Positions 50,445-60,052 are shown, counted from the first letter of the stretch. The stretch is DNA of 64,000 nucleotides from JAEZHK01 sp964575255 (GCA_964575255.1 CAZNPZ010000002.1:1-64000), one strand, 5' to 3'. Notes: generated from the sequence alone by a model not told the origin. Translations and numbers: made by a program.

Positions 50445-51731
50445 TTGTTTATAAAATGGGCCGTCATTCTAGGCCTGGCGTTTACGATCTACGGGTGCTA
50501 TTTTCTGGCGGTCGCCATAGCCGGGAACATGATGAAGCGCCGGAGCATCCCATCCGCGCCCCCCGTCAGCCGGATCGCCGCGATCATCCCGGCCAGAAAC
50601 GAACAGGCTGTGGTGCCCAAGCTGATCGACAGTCTGCTCAGGCAGCGGTATCCGCGCACCCTCTTTGACATCTACGTAGTGCCCAACAACTGCACCGACA
50701 ACACCCGCAAGGCCGCGCTGGACGCGGGCGCGTTGGTTTTGGACTGCGATGTTCCGGTGCATTCCAAGGGTGAAGTGCTGCGCTGGACGTTTGAGAAGCT
50801 TTCGTCGGGGGACAAAAAGTACGACGCGTTCTGCATCTTCGACGCCGACAACGTCGTTGACGGCGGCTTTTTTCAGGCGGCCAACAACGCGCTGGCCGCG
50901 GGGTACGGCGTCGCGCAGGGGTACCGGGACAGCAAGAACGCCGACGACAATTGGGTCGCCGGGTGTACGTCGATTTTCTTCTGGTTTATGAACCGCTTTT
51001 TCAACCATGCGCGCTCCGCGATGAACATGTCCGCGTCGCTCAACGGCACCGGCATCATGATCAGCGCTGAGACAGTGGCAACAATAGGCTTTGACACCTG
51101 CACGCTGACCGAGGATCAGGAATTCACCGGAATCTGCGCGATCAACGGCGTGAAGATCGGCTGGATGGAGGACGCCGTCACCTACGACGAACAGCCCATC
51201 ACGCTCCGGGACTCGTTCACACAGCGCAGGCGCTGGGGTGCGGGCACGCTGCAGTGCTTTAAGCATTACGGAAAATCGCTTTCGCGGGCGATCCGAGAGC
51301 GAAGGAGCATGGACGCACTGGACGTACTGGTCGTGTTCGCCGGAACGCCGCTTCAGGGCCTGGGCATCGCTTCGTTCGGGCTGTGCGTGGCGGAGTTCTT
51401 TCGGCTGATCGTCACCGTCGGCCCGCGCGCGGCAACCATGTGGGCCGCATGGACGAGCCTAATGGCCATTGCCAGCACCTTCATCGGCGGATCTTTTGCG
51501 GTCATCCTGGTCTGCACGGCAGAAAGGAAGTGGAGCCGCGCACGGCTCCAGTGCCTCGTGATGATGGGCTTCTACCTTCTGACGTGGATGCCCGCGAACA
51601 TGCTCGCGCTGGTCACCCGCCCGCCCAAGTGGGTACAGATTCCGCATGTGATGGCGGTTGGCATCGACGATCAGATCATCGAGCGGCCCGCCCCATCCCG
51701 CTACGTTGCGAAAGAGACCGATGTCTTGTAA
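50445..51731 (+). CDS. Membrane glycosyltransferase family 2
   Basis: 428 residues from TTG 50445, 9 bases after GAGGTG (GTG 50433 is the alternative). One N-terminal membrane segment, a GT-A domain with AAIIPARNEQAVVPKLIDSL, FCIFDADNVVD (DxD) and TEDQEF, the TQRRRW motif of membrane-embedded processive transferases, then three or four C-terminal segments. It should add sugars from a nucleotide donor to a lipid or growing chain at the membrane. Paired with a CrtO-like acyltransferase. Confidence 0.88.
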   Translation: MFIKWAVILGLAFTIYGCYFLAVAIAGNMMKRRSIPSAPPVSRIAAIIPARNEQAVVPKLIDSLLRQRYPRTLFDIYVVPNNCTDNTRKAALDAGALVLDCDVPVHSKGEVLRWTFEKLSSGDKKYDAFCIFDADNVVDGGFFQAANNALAAGYGVAQGYRDSKNADDNWVAGCTSIFFWFMNRFFNHARSAMNMSASLNGTGIMISAETVATIGFDTCTLTEDQEFTGICAINGVKIGWMEDAVTYDEQPITLRDSFTQRRRWGAGTLQCFKHYGKSLSRAIRERRSMDALDVLVVFAGTPLQGLGIASFGLCVAEFFRLIVTVGPRAATMWAAWTSLMAIASTFIGGSFAVILVCTAERKWSRARLQCLVMMGFYLLTWMPANMLALVTRPPKWVQIPHVMAVGIDDQIIERPAPSRYVAKETDVL

Positions 51732-52600
51732 TCAGTTGACTTTCTTCGCCGCGATGCCGCTCAGAATTGAAGAAACGGCGCAGAATACGACGAGAATCGC
51801 GGTGATCTGGAGCCCACCAAACGACTACTTGAGTACAGTACAGTCCATCAGCGCGATCTCGATCAGCAGATTGTTCATGCGGCTTGATTCAAAGGCTGTA
51901 AATTCGGCTTGACTTTTTGTCCATAGGCAGAACCCCAGCGCGCCGCTGACGCCGCTCAGGTAGATCAGGATGAGGAGAAGCCGCCCGGTCATCACTGGCG
52001 CACCCTCCACGGCGTGGCCGATTGAGCGCAGCACAGCGCCGCCGACCAGCATTGGCTTTGCGACGAGGGACATCGCGTCATGGCGTTATTCGGTCAACAA
52101 CCTACGGTTGAACGTCATGTGCAGCGCGTAGCTGGCCGAGGAAGAAAGCATGAAGAGCATGCCCGGCCACGGGAGATTCGCGATCCCACGGATCATACTA
52201 CAGGGAGATCCCAAGGATCAGAAATAGAAATTTGACCAGATCCCATCGGGTCTGGTTTTCCCGGAGCCACAGCATGTCTACCAGAATCACGAACGCCGTA
52301 TTGCCCACGCAAAAAAAGCGAGGACTGCGTGGGGGTCAGATGACCCACGTATTGCAGCCACTGCGCGATGGTTTTTCCAAGAGTTCCAAGAAGAATGATG
52401 ACCCGAGGCGCGAGCGGCGGCGCCTGTTTTTCTATCTTTCCCTTTCTTATGGCAAACAGGATCATCGAAACGAGAAAATTGCGCAGCCCTGAAAGGGTCA
52501 GCGGCCCGATGCCGCCCAGAAACGCGAGCTTGTTCAGGATGTAAGAGCCTGCCCACAGAAACGTTGCGGCGACTGCCATCACAAGGGCTCTGCGCTTCAT
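51732..52600 (-). pseudogene. Decayed EamA/DMT-family transporter
   Basis: The minus strand encodes a recognisable ten-helix EamA transporter in pieces. The first part (from ATG 52600: MKRRALVMAVAATFLWAGSY, then LSGLRNFLVSMILFAIR) is intact to a T7 tract at about 52310-52316 (as A7 on the plus strand), where the frame shifts; the second frame continues NTAFVILVDMLWLRENQTRW to a TAG near 52198. Further pieces LLFMLSSSASYALHMTFNRR and GRLLLILIYLSGVSGALGFC follow with more stops, and the end is GLQITAILVVFCAVSSILSG. At least three lesions make it non-functional. It ends one base from the glycosyltransferase stop. Confidence 0.85.
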
Positions 52601-52630
52601 GGGCGCACCACAATCGTTTCCGGCGGAGCG

Positions 52631-53224
52631 TCAGAGTTCCCGCCGGTTCTCAAACGCTTTGGACAGCGTCACCTCGTCGGTGTATTCCAGTTCGCCGCCC
52701 ACCGGGACGCCGTGGGCAATGCGGGTCACGCGAACCAGCGGCTTCACCAGCCGCGCGATGTAGGCGGCGGTGGCCTCGCCTTCGATGTCCGGATTGGTGG
52801 CCAGCACGACTTCCCTGACCTCGCCGGACGAGAGCCGGGTCATCAGTTCGCGGATACGAATCTCATCAGGGCCGACGCCGTCCATCGGCGAGATCACGCC
52901 ATGAAGCACGTGGTACATTCCATTGAAGTCGCGCATCCGCTCCATCGCGGCCACGTCCCTGGGATCCTTGACCACGCACAGGATCGACCGGTCTCGGGAC
53001 GGATCGGCGCACCGCTTGCAGGGGTCGGTGTCCGTGTAGTCGCCGCAGACGGGGCAGAAGTGCACCTGCTTTTTCCCGTTGAAGATCGCTACGGCCAGTT
53101 CGCGCACCTGTTCCTCTGGCAGCGCGATGATGTGATAAGCCAGCCGGGCGGCGGTCTTGCGACCGATGCCCGGCAACCTGGAAAGCTGATTGACCAGTTT
53201 TCCGATGGGTTCGATGTCGTTCAT
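52631..53224 (-). CDS. recR: Recombination mediator protein RecR
   Basis: 197 residues, the normal length. N-terminal helix-hairpin-helix (LPGIGRKTAARLAYHI), four-Cys zinc site Cys57, Cys60, Cys69, Cys72 (CPVCGDYTDTDPCKRC), Toprim domain with EVVLATNPDIEGEATAAYIA and the C-terminal GGELEYTDEVTLSKAF. With RecF/RecO it loads RecA on gapped DNA. Its start overlaps the end of ybaB, the standard pair. Confidence 0.97.
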   Translation of the reverse strand: MNDIEPIGKLVNQLSRLPGIGRKTAARLAYHIIALPEEQVRELAVAIFNGKKQVHFCPVCGDYTDTDPCKRCADPSRDRSILCVVKDPRDVAAMERMRDFNGMYHVLHGVISPMDGVGPDEIRIRELMTRLSSGEVREVVLATNPDIEGEATAAYIARLVKPLVRVTRIAHGVPVGGELEYTDEVTLSKAFENRREL

Positions 53225-53565
53225 CAGAACAGACCCGGCATGTTGAGCCCGCCGGTCATCTTGCCCATTTCACGCTCAATGGTCTCCGCCGCCTGGCGCA
53301 GCGCTTCGTTGACTGCCGCCATCACCAGATCCTGCAGCATTTCCACATCCTCAGGATCCACCGCTTCGGGCTTGATCGAAAGCGCGAGCAGTTCCTTCTT
53401 GCCGTTGACCTTGACACTCACCATGCCGCCGCCCGCCGAGGCCTCAAACTCCCGCGCATCCAGCGCGGCCTGCGTCTCGGCCATCTGCTGCTGTAATTTC
53501 TGCGCCTGACGCGCCAGCTGCTGCATGTTGCCGCCCATCATTCCCGGAAATCCTCCGCGTGCCAT
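53224..53565 (-). CDS. YbaB/EbfC nucleoid-associated protein
   Basis: 113 residues: Gly/Met-rich start (MARGGFPGMMGGNMQQLARQ), a coiled helix AQKLQQQMAETQAALDAREF, then SAGGGMVSVKVNGKKELLAL and a closing helix. Dimeric tweezer-like DNA-binding protein; usually found upstream of recR, as here. GGAGGAAGCAAGGA precedes the ATG. Confidence 0.95.
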   Translation of the reverse strand: MARGGFPGMMGGNMQQLARQAQKLQQQMAETQAALDAREFEASAGGGMVSVKVNGKKELLALSIKPEAVDPEDVEMLQDLVMAAVNEALRQAAETIEREMGKMTGGLNMPGLF

Positions 53566-53597
53566 TCCTTGCTTCCTCCTGAAAAAGTGCTCACCAT

Positions 53598-53626
53598 ATT
53601 ATACACGATTCGGCGGAAAATGTAAA
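53598..53626 (-). promoter_or_regulatory. ybaB-recR promoter
   Basis: Minus-strand TTTACA (53621-53626), 17-base spacer, perfect TATAAT (53598-53603), about 33 bases before ybaB. Confidence 0.8.
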
Positions 53627-53682
53627 CGAAAAGGCGAAGCCGGGCGGGCCTTGCCGCTTCGGGGGCGTGGCATTCGAGCTAG

Positions 53683-54126
53683 TCAGGATGGATCCTTCGG
53701 CCTTCGGAACAGCGCCCGGTTTACCATTACACCCAGAACGCCGGTCGCAAGCATCGCGACCAAATACAGTATGAGCGACAGGATCGTGAGCGCCCATGGC
53801 CAGCCTTGGGGTTTGATCGTGCCGGAAGCGAGGCCTGTGGCGACCGGGATCAGTAGCAAAAGCCCGAAGTTCACCGCCATCAGAGCCGCGCTGACCACAA
53901 TGGGAACCTTATATGCTTGCGCGCGGAAGGCAGCCCAGACGGTGATAAGCGCCCCGACGAACGCCGCCGGGAACAGTTCCGCGGGCATCAGGTAGTCCAG
54001 GCGGAACATGCGCGAGCGGGCTGAGCCGATGATGGAGGTCAGAAGTGTGAAAAGAGTCGGGAACCATAGAAACACGGTTCCGGACAGGGCGAGCGCCTTG
54101 GTCAACCTGTCTTCGGAGTTCTTCAT
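53683..54126 (-). CDS. Hypothetical four-helix membrane protein
   Basis: 147 residues from ATG 54126, 9 bases after GGAGGT (the longer frame from 54180 lacks a ribosome site). Four hydrophobic segments (about 10-30, 45-65, 70-95 and 112-138) and short polar loops; no conserved motif recognised. Length and layout resemble small uncharacterised DUF membrane proteins of Clostridia. Monocistronic. Confidence 0.65.
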   Translation of the reverse strand: MKNSEDRLTKALALSGTVFLWFPTLFTLLTSIIGSARSRMFRLDYLMPAELFPAAFVGALITVWAAFRAQAYKVPIVVSAALMAVNFGLLLLIPVATGLASGTIKPQGWPWALTILSLILYLVAMLATGVLGVMVNRALFRRPKDPS

Positions 54127-54204
54127 CGTCCGGACACCTCCATCATGACGCAACGAAACGGACGCCCGTCCGCGCTTCATATTTCCTTATGCGGATATGT
54201 GCGC

Positions 54205-54237
54205 AAAAAGAATCGGGACCGCATGCGGTCCCGATTC
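54205..54237 (-). terminator. Terminator of the opp operon
   Basis: A 13-bp stem GAATCGGGACCGC / GCGGTCCCGATTC around AT, followed on the minus strand by CTTTTTG; 12 bases after the oppA-like stop. Confidence 0.9.
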
Positions 54238-54249
54238 CAAAGAGTTCGT

Positions 54250-55860
54250 TTAGCCTTCGATGGTCGCGTTGTGGAACAGCTTCTCGCCGGTCGGGTAGGT
54301 GGTTACACCCTTGATCTCCGGACGGGCGAGACCGTAGGTCGCGTAGTAGTAGACCGGGCAGGCTGCGTAGTCCTGGCCGATGATGATGGCCTCGGCCTCA
54401 TGCATCTTCTGCATGCGCACGGTCTGGTCGGCGGTGGCGTCGACCGCGTTCAAAAGCTCATCAACCTTCGGGTTGGAGTAGAAGGTGGTGTTGTTGTCCG
54501 AGCCAGACTTGAACAGGTTCAGGAGTGTCGACGGGTCGATGTAGTCGGCGACCCAGCCGTCACGCGCCATGATGTGTTCGCCGTTGCGGCGGGCGGCGCT
54601 GAACACGCCCCAGTCCATCGTGGTCAGTTCGACGTTGACGCCCAGGACTTCCTTCCACATCGCGATCATGGCTTCCGCGGTCGGCTGGTGGACGCCAGAC
54701 ACGTTGGTGGCATACTCGATGGTCGGCAGGCCTTCACCGTTCGGGTAGCCGGCCTCGGCCAGCGCTTCCTGTGCGGCCTTCTTGTTGGCTTCGTAGTCGC
54801 TGCGGTCGATCAGCTTTTCGTAGGAGGCGAACTCAGTCGTGCCGTCGGCGTCGACGAAGCCGGGGCCAACAAAGTTGTCAGCGGGCAGGTACACGCCGTT
54901 GGCGGCGATTTCCGACAGGTGCTTGGTGTCGATCGCCAGCGTGAGCGCCTTGCGAACCAGCGGGTTGTCCAGCGGCGCTTTCTGCTCATTGAAGTTCACG
55001 TAGTAAGTGCCCGGCTGCGGCTCGATGAAGAACAGGCCTTCGTCCTTGGTCGCCTGAATTTCTTCGGTCGGGCAGTCGTCGGTCCAGTAGATTTCCTTGC
55101 TGCGGATCGCGGCCAGTTTGGCGTTCGGATCCTCGATCAGCTTAAATACGATCTTCTTGTTCTTGATGGAGGCGGCGTCATAGTAGTTCTCGTTGGGTAC
55201 CATGACGATCTCGGAGTCCATCGTCCAGCTCTCCATCTTATAGGCACCGTTGCCGATGATGGTCGCCGGGTTGGTGGACCATGCTTCACCGTTGGCTTCG
55301 ATGATGTCCTTGCGGACGGGGTAGTAGGTGGGGAAGGCCATGATGTCCTTGAAGAAAGCGCAGGGTCCAGCCAACTTGACTTCAAGGGTCATGTCGTCGA
55401 TCACTTTGACGCCAAGATCGGTCACCGGCTTCACGCCGTTGACGATGTCCATGCCGTTGAGCAGGAACTTGCCCATGTCGGCGGCGTACGGGGCGGCGGT
55501 CGCCGGATCCACGAAACGCTGGAATGAGTAGAGGAAATCTTCCGCGGTCAGAGCCTTGCCGTCGGACCACTTGGCGTCCGGGCGAATCTTGAAAGTCCAG
55601 GTCAGGCCGTCTTCACTCACGTCGACGCTCTCGGCCGCGCCAAGTACGACGCCGTTGCCGTTCGGATCATGCTTGTACAGGCCTTCGTACATGTGCTTGA
55701 TGTAGTTGGAACCATCGGACGTGGAGTTGAGCTGCGGGTCGACGGTTTCCGGCTGTCCACCGATGCATGCCGAGATGACGCCATCTTCGGCCATCGCGGG
55801 GATGACCATCAATCCCAGAGACAATACCAGAGCCAGAACCAACGCTAGGGTTTTTTTCAT
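54250..55860 (-). CDS. oppA: Oligopeptide ABC importer substrate-binding protein (OppA/DppA-like)
   Basis: 536 residues. Signal peptide MKKTLALVLALVLSLGLMVI ending AMA-ED, i.e. a signal-peptidase-I site with no lipobox Cys, unusual for a Gram-positive SBP. SBP_bac_5 motifs: PETVDPQLNSTSDGSNYIKH, LTWTFKIRPDAKWSDGKALT, VKLAGPCAFF, NPLVRKALTLAIDTKHL and DWGVFSAARRNGEHIM-like text. It captures peptides for the permease encoded upstream. Last gene of the operon; a GGAGGG site before the ATG. Confidence 0.93.
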   Translation of the reverse strand: MKKTLALVLALVLSLGLMVIPAMAEDGVISACIGGQPETVDPQLNSTSDGSNYIKHMYEGLYKHDPNGNGVVLGAAESVDVSEDGLTWTFKIRPDAKWSDGKALTAEDFLYSFQRFVDPATAAPYAADMGKFLLNGMDIVNGVKPVTDLGVKVIDDMTLEVKLAGPCAFFKDIMAFPTYYPVRKDIIEANGEAWSTNPATIIGNGAYKMESWTMDSEIVMVPNENYYDAASIKNKKIVFKLIEDPNAKLAAIRSKEIYWTDDCPTEEIQATKDEGLFFIEPQPGTYYVNFNEQKAPLDNPLVRKALTLAIDTKHLSEIAANGVYLPADNFVGPGFVDADGTTEFASYEKLIDRSDYEANKKAAQEALAEAGYPNGEGLPTIEYATNVSGVHQPTAEAMIAMWKEVLGVNVELTTMDWGVFSAARRNGEHIMARDGWVADYIDPSTLLNLFKSGSDNNTTFYSNPKVDELLNAVDATADQTVRMQKMHEAEAIIIGQDYAACPVYYYATYGLARPEIKGVTTYPTGEKLFHNATIEG

Positions 55861-55929
55861 GGAATACCCTCCTTCATAAGAATCATACGGGTTATCTGTG
55901 ATGCGCGCGAACGCGCACAACATTCGATT

Positions 55930-56901
55930 TTACCAACCTCCGGAGACCTTGTGGCACGCGCATAGGTGGCCGGGCTCCACTTCCCCCATCTGGGGCCGAA
56001 CCTGCTTGCATACATCGCGCGCGTATGGGCAGCGGGTGTGGAACTTGCAGCCTACGGGCGGGTTGATGGGGCTGGGCACGTCGCCCTGCAGCACGATGCG
56101 ATTGCGGGCGCGGCTGATGTTCGGGTCAGGAATCGGGATAGCCGAGAGCAACGCCTGAGTATACGGGTGCAGCGGCTTTTTATAGAGGAGGTGCGCGTCT
56201 GTCAGTTCCACGAGGCTGCCCAGGTACATAACGCCGACTCTGGTCGAAATATGGCGGACCACCGACAGATCGTGCGCGATGAAGAGGTATGTGAGACCCA
56301 GCTTCTGCTGAAGCTCGATCAACATGTTGATGACCTGCGCCTGAATGGAGACGTCCAGTGCAGAGATCGGCTCGTCGCATACCAGAAAATCCGGGTTCAG
56401 CGCCATCGAGCGGGCGATCGAGATGCGCTGCCGCTGACCGCCGGAGAACTCATGGGGATAGCGGTTCATGTGCTCGGAGTTAAGACCCACAAGGTCCAGA
56501 ATACTCAACACTTTTTCATTGCGCTCGGCGCGGTTCGCGTAGATTTTGTGGATGTCAAGCGGCTCGCCGACGATGTCGCCGACCGTCATGCGCGGATCCA
56601 GCGACGCATACGGATCCTGAAAGATGATCTGCATACGGCGCCGGTACGGCCCCATGTTGACCTTTGTGATGTCCTTCCCGTCAAAGAGGATGCTGCCCGC
56701 GGTGGGTTCGTAAAGCCTGAGCATCGTGCGGCCGATCGTCGACTTGCCGCAGCCCGATTCCCCGACCAGCCCCAACGTCTCGCCGCGCTGTATGGTGAAG
56801 GATACGCCGTCTACCGCCTGCACGAACTGCTGCTTTTTAAATGTGCCGCCGTGCACGGGGAAGTATTTTTTCAAGTCTTTGATTTCAATCAGCGGATTCA
56901 T
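55930..56901 (-). CDS. oppF: Oligopeptide importer ATPase OppF
   Basis: 323 residues: Walker A GESGCGKST, Q-loop IIFQDPYASLDPRM, signature FSGGQRQRISIARSM, Walker B FLVCDEPISALD, and the C-terminal oligo_HPY region with Cys-containing CKFHTRCPYARDVC. The start overlaps the oppD stop (ATGA). Lys/Gln insert KKQQFVQAVDGV in the N-terminus is typical of OppF. Confidence 0.95.
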   Translation of the reverse strand: MNPLIEIKDLKKYFPVHGGTFKKQQFVQAVDGVSFTIQRGETLGLVGESGCGKSTIGRTMLRLYEPTAGSILFDGKDITKVNMGPYRRRMQIIFQDPYASLDPRMTVGDIVGEPLDIHKIYANRAERNEKVLSILDLVGLNSEHMNRYPHEFSGGQRQRISIARSMALNPDFLVCDEPISALDVSIQAQVINMLIELQQKLGLTYLFIAHDLSVVRHISTRVGVMYLGSLVELTDAHLLYKKPLHPYTQALLSAIPIPDPNISRARNRIVLQGDVPSPINPPVGCKFHTRCPYARDVCKQVRPQMGEVEPGHLCACHKVSGGW

Positions 56902-57884
56902 GCGTTCTCCTCCTCCAGCGCGTGCAGCCAGCATGCCGAAACATGGCCTTCGCCCACTTCCGCGAGCGGCGGCTGATGTTCGAGGCAGACCTTCATGCAG
57001 CGATCGCAACGCGACGCAAACGGGCAGCCCTTGGGCAGCGCGATCAGGTCGACCGGCGTGCCCTCGATCGGGACCAGCGGCTCGCGGGTATCGGCGTCGA
57101 GGCGGGGGAGACACTTGAGCAACCCTTTGGTATAGGGGTGTGCGGTGCGGTAGAAGATGTCGTCGATGGAGCCACGTTCCGCGACCCGACCCGCGTACAT
57201 CACGATGACCTCATCGCACAGATCCGAGATGATGCCCAGATCGTGCGTGATCAGGATGATCGACGAGTTGATCTTTTGCTTCAGATCCTTCATCAATTCC
57301 AGGATCTGCGCCTGGATCGTCACATCCAGCGCGGTGGTCGGTTCATCCGCGATCAATAGCTTCGGCTGGCATAAAAGCGTCATCGCGATCATCGCGCGCT
57401 GGCGCATGCCGCCGGAAAACTCGTGTGGGTACTGTTTCATGCGACGTTCGGGGTTGTTGATGCCGACCATCGCAAGCGACTCAACCGAGCGCTTGTACGC
57501 CTCTGCCTTGCTCATCTTCGTGTGCAGCAGCAGAGTTTCCATCAATTGGTTGCCGATCGTGAACACGGGGTTCAGGCTGGTCATCGGGTCTTGGAATACC
57601 ATGCCGATTTCCTTGCCGCGGAGGCTCTGCAGTTGCTTAAGGGTCATCGCGAGCACATCTCGGCCGTCAAATGTGATCGAACCCTTCGTGACACGGCCGG
57701 GATCGGGAATCAGCCCCATCAGCGCGTTGACCGAAACGCTCTTGCCGCTGCCGGATTCGCCGACGATGCCCAGCACACTGCCCTGCTTTAACGTATAACT
57801 GATGCCGTTGACCGCCTTGACCTCGCCAGCCGGCGTGCAGAACGAGACGTTCAGGTCTTTGATCTCAAGAAGTGTATTCTGCAT
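56898..57884 (-). CDS. oppD: Oligopeptide importer ATPase OppD
   Basis: 328 residues from ATG 57884 with GGAGGGG upstream. Walker A GESGSGKS, Q-loop MVFQDPMTSLNPVF, signature FSGGMRQRAMIAMTL, Walker B LLIADEPTTALD, and the Cys cluster CPFASRCDRCMKVC in the oligo_HPY tail, which in related DppD can bind an Fe-S cluster. Forms the ATPase heterodimer with OppF. Confidence 0.95.
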   Translation of the reverse strand: MQNTLLEIKDLNVSFCTPAGEVKAVNGISYTLKQGSVLGIVGESGSGKSVSVNALMGLIPDPGRVTKGSITFDGRDVLAMTLKQLQSLRGKEIGMVFQDPMTSLNPVFTIGNQLMETLLLHTKMSKAEAYKRSVESLAMVGINNPERRMKQYPHEFSGGMRQRAMIAMTLLCQPKLLIADEPTTALDVTIQAQILELMKDLKQKINSSIILITHDLGIISDLCDEVIVMYAGRVAERGSIDDIFYRTAHPYTKGLLKCLPRLDADTREPLVPIEGTPVDLIALPKGCPFASRCDRCMKVCLEHQPPLAEVGEGHVSACWLHALEEENA

Positions 57885-57897
57885 TGCATTCCCCTCC

Positions 57898-58908
57898 TCA
57901 GGAGCGCATCCGCGGGTCGAGCGCGTCGCGCAAGCCGTCGCCAAACTGATTGAGCGCCAGGATGATGATGGCAATCATGACGGCGGGAATCAGCAGGCGG
58001 TAGGGGTAGGACTGGAAGCCGTTCAGTGCGTCGTTGACCAGCGAGCCCAGCGAGGCCATCGGCGCGGAGACACCCAGACCGATGAAACTCAGGAACGACT
58101 CGGTAAAGATGGCCGACGGAATCTGGAACATGGTCGTCACGATGATCGTGCCGACGCAGTTGGGCACGAGGTGTTTGAAGATGATCCAGCCGCTCTTCGC
58201 GCCCATCGCGCGTGCCGCCGTCACATATTCCGAGCCCTTGAGCGACATCACCTGGCCGCGTACAATGCGCGCCATGCTGACCCAATACAGAAGCGCGAAC
58301 GTCAGGAAGATTGAAATCAGCCCGGCTCCGACGCCGGAGAACGCCTTGAGGCCGCCGGAATCCAGCAGTTTCTGCAGCGGATCCTTCAGCGCGATGCCCA
58401 GCAGGATCACGATCAGCGCGTCGGGCACCGCGTAGATGATCTCGACGACGCGCATCATCACGTTATCCACCCAGCCGCCCAGATACCCGGAAATCGCGCC
58501 GTATGTGGTCCCGATCACCAGAATGATCAAGCTCGCGACGATGCCGATGGTCATCGAGATGCGCGTACCGATCATCACGCGCACCATCAGGTCGCGCCCC
58601 AGGTTGTCGGTGCCGAACGGGTGGAACGGCGTCATGGTCGGCGAGAGCCGCTCGTGGCCGTGAATCTGCTGGTCGTAGGAATACGGCATCAGGAACGGGC
58701 CGATCCACGCGAAGATCAGTACAGCGAGCAGGATCCACGCGCAGGCCATCGCGATTTTGTTGGCGCGCAGGCGGCGCATCGCGTCCTTCCAGTAGGTGGT
58801 GGATTCGCGCATGCGGATGAGCTGATTCTTATCCTCCGCCGACGCGGGCTGAAAAAGATCCGGGTTCAGTTGGAACGATAAAAAGTTAAAATTCTTGATG
58901 CGATTCAT
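57898..58908 (-). CDS. oppC: Oligopeptide importer permease OppC
   Basis: 336 residues; OppC-type N-terminal segment after a cytoplasmic start, HPFGTDNLGRDLMVRVMIGT, six membrane segments and the EAA loop EYVTAARAMGAKSGWIIFKHLVPN. CGGAGG precedes the ATG. Pairs with OppB to form the channel. Confidence 0.95.
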   Translation of the reverse strand: MNRIKNFNFLSFQLNPDLFQPASAEDKNQLIRMRESTTYWKDAMRRLRANKIAMACAWILLAVLIFAWIGPFLMPYSYDQQIHGHERLSPTMTPFHPFGTDNLGRDLMVRVMIGTRISMTIGIVASLIILVIGTTYGAISGYLGGWVDNVMMRVVEIIYAVPDALIVILLGIALKDPLQKLLDSGGLKAFSGVGAGLISIFLTFALLYWVSMARIVRGQVMSLKGSEYVTAARAMGAKSGWIIFKHLVPNCVGTIIVTTMFQIPSAIFTESFLSFIGLGVSAPMASLGSLVNDALNGFQSYPYRLLIPAVMIAIIILALNQFGDGLRDALDPRMRS

Positions 58909-58921
58909 GGCTGGCCTCCGC

Positions 58922-59848
58922 TTACTCGTACTTGATGCGCGGATCGACCACGCCGTACATAAGGTCAACGATCAGGTTCATGATGATCAGGAGCGCGGCG
59001 AAAAACACGGTTACGCCGATGATCAACGGATAATCACGGTTCGTAATGGAGTCGATAAAAAACTTGCCCATACCGGGGATCGTGAAGATCTTTTCGATGA
59101 CAAACCCGCCGGTCAGGATGCCCGCGGAGAGCGGCCCCAGGTAGGTGATGATCGGGATGATCGAGTTTCTCATTGCGTGCTTGAACAGGACTTTTCGCTC
59201 CGGCAGACCCTTCGCGCGCGCGGTCTTGATGTAGTCGGAGCCCAGCACGTCCAGCATCGAGGAGCGCATCAGCCGCGCGATGAAGCAGGACGGGTAAAAC
59301 GCCAGCGCGAAAGCCGGCATGATGTAACTCTGCCAGGAGTTCAGGCCCAGCGTCGGCAGCCAGCCGAGCACCGCGCCGAATAATATCAGAAGCGTCGTCG
59401 CCATCACGAAATTGGGTACCGCAATGCCCAGCGTGGCGACGAACATGATCGTCCTGTCGATCCAGCGATTGCGCTTGAACGCGGCCAGCGTCCCGGTTGG
59501 GATGCCCATCAGCACCGCGAGCGAGATTGCGATAATGCCCAGCTTTGCGGACACCGGGAACTTCTCTCCGATGATTTTGTTGACGGTGAAGCCCACACGT
59601 TTGTAGGAGTCGCCAAGATCCAGGTGGACAAGACGGTTCAGATACAGAAGATACTGGTCAAACAGCGGCTTGTCCAGACCGTATTTTTTCTCCATCATGG
59701 CGATGGTTTTCTTACTTGCGCGCTCCGTGTTAAAAGGGCCGCCGGGGATGATGTTCATGAGAAAAAAGGTCAGCGAAGCCACCACGAACAGTGTCAGGAT
59801 CGTGGAGAACACCCGCTTGAGCACGAACCGAGTCAACCGGATCACCAT
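58922..59848 (-). CDS. oppB: Oligopeptide importer permease OppB
   Basis: 308 residues from ATG 59848, the usual OppB length. The longer frame reaching 59914 is excluded because the promoter overlaps it. Motifs: FVVASLTFFLMNIIPGGPFN, IGIAVPNFVMATTLLILFG-like helix, EAA loop DYIKTARAKGLPERKVLFKH and IPGMGKFFIDSITNRDYPLI. First gene of the opp operon; a weak ribosome site. Confidence 0.94.
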   Translation of the reverse strand: MVIRLTRFVLKRVFSTILTLFVVASLTFFLMNIIPGGPFNTERASKKTIAMMEKKYGLDKPLFDQYLLYLNRLVHLDLGDSYKRVGFTVNKIIGEKFPVSAKLGIIAISLAVLMGIPTGTLAAFKRNRWIDRTIMFVATLGIAVPNFVMATTLLILFGAVLGWLPTLGLNSWQSYIMPAFALAFYPSCFIARLMRSSMLDVLGSDYIKTARAKGLPERKVLFKHAMRNSIIPIITYLGPLSAGILTGGFVIEKIFTIPGMGKFFIDSITNRDYPLIIGVTVFFAALLIIMNLIVDLMYGVVDPRIKYE

Positions 59849-59885
59849 CCAATCAATTATAAAGAAGCGATAAATGAATGACACT

Positions 59886-59914
59886 ATTGTATCACAATCC
59901 CAAGGAGCGTACAA
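59886..59914 (-). promoter_or_regulatory. opp operon promoter
   Basis: Minus-strand TTGTAC (59909-59914), 17-base spacer, TACAAT (59886-59891); leader of about 30 bases to oppB. Confidence 0.7.
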
Positions 59915-60052
59915 GCGAAAGTTTCATTCATTTTATAAGAACAGACGATGGTAATGCGTGGTTAAGCTTTGCAATATGGCAATTTTTGGGCGCATTTGTT
60001 ATGAATAGACGTATAATTTCTGATGGAAATTCTTGCCATCCATATAAAGGCA

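Noticed and set aside
60001..60030. Isolated TATAAT on the plus strand near 60012
   Set aside because: No -35 hexamer at suitable distance and no plus-strand gene downstream.
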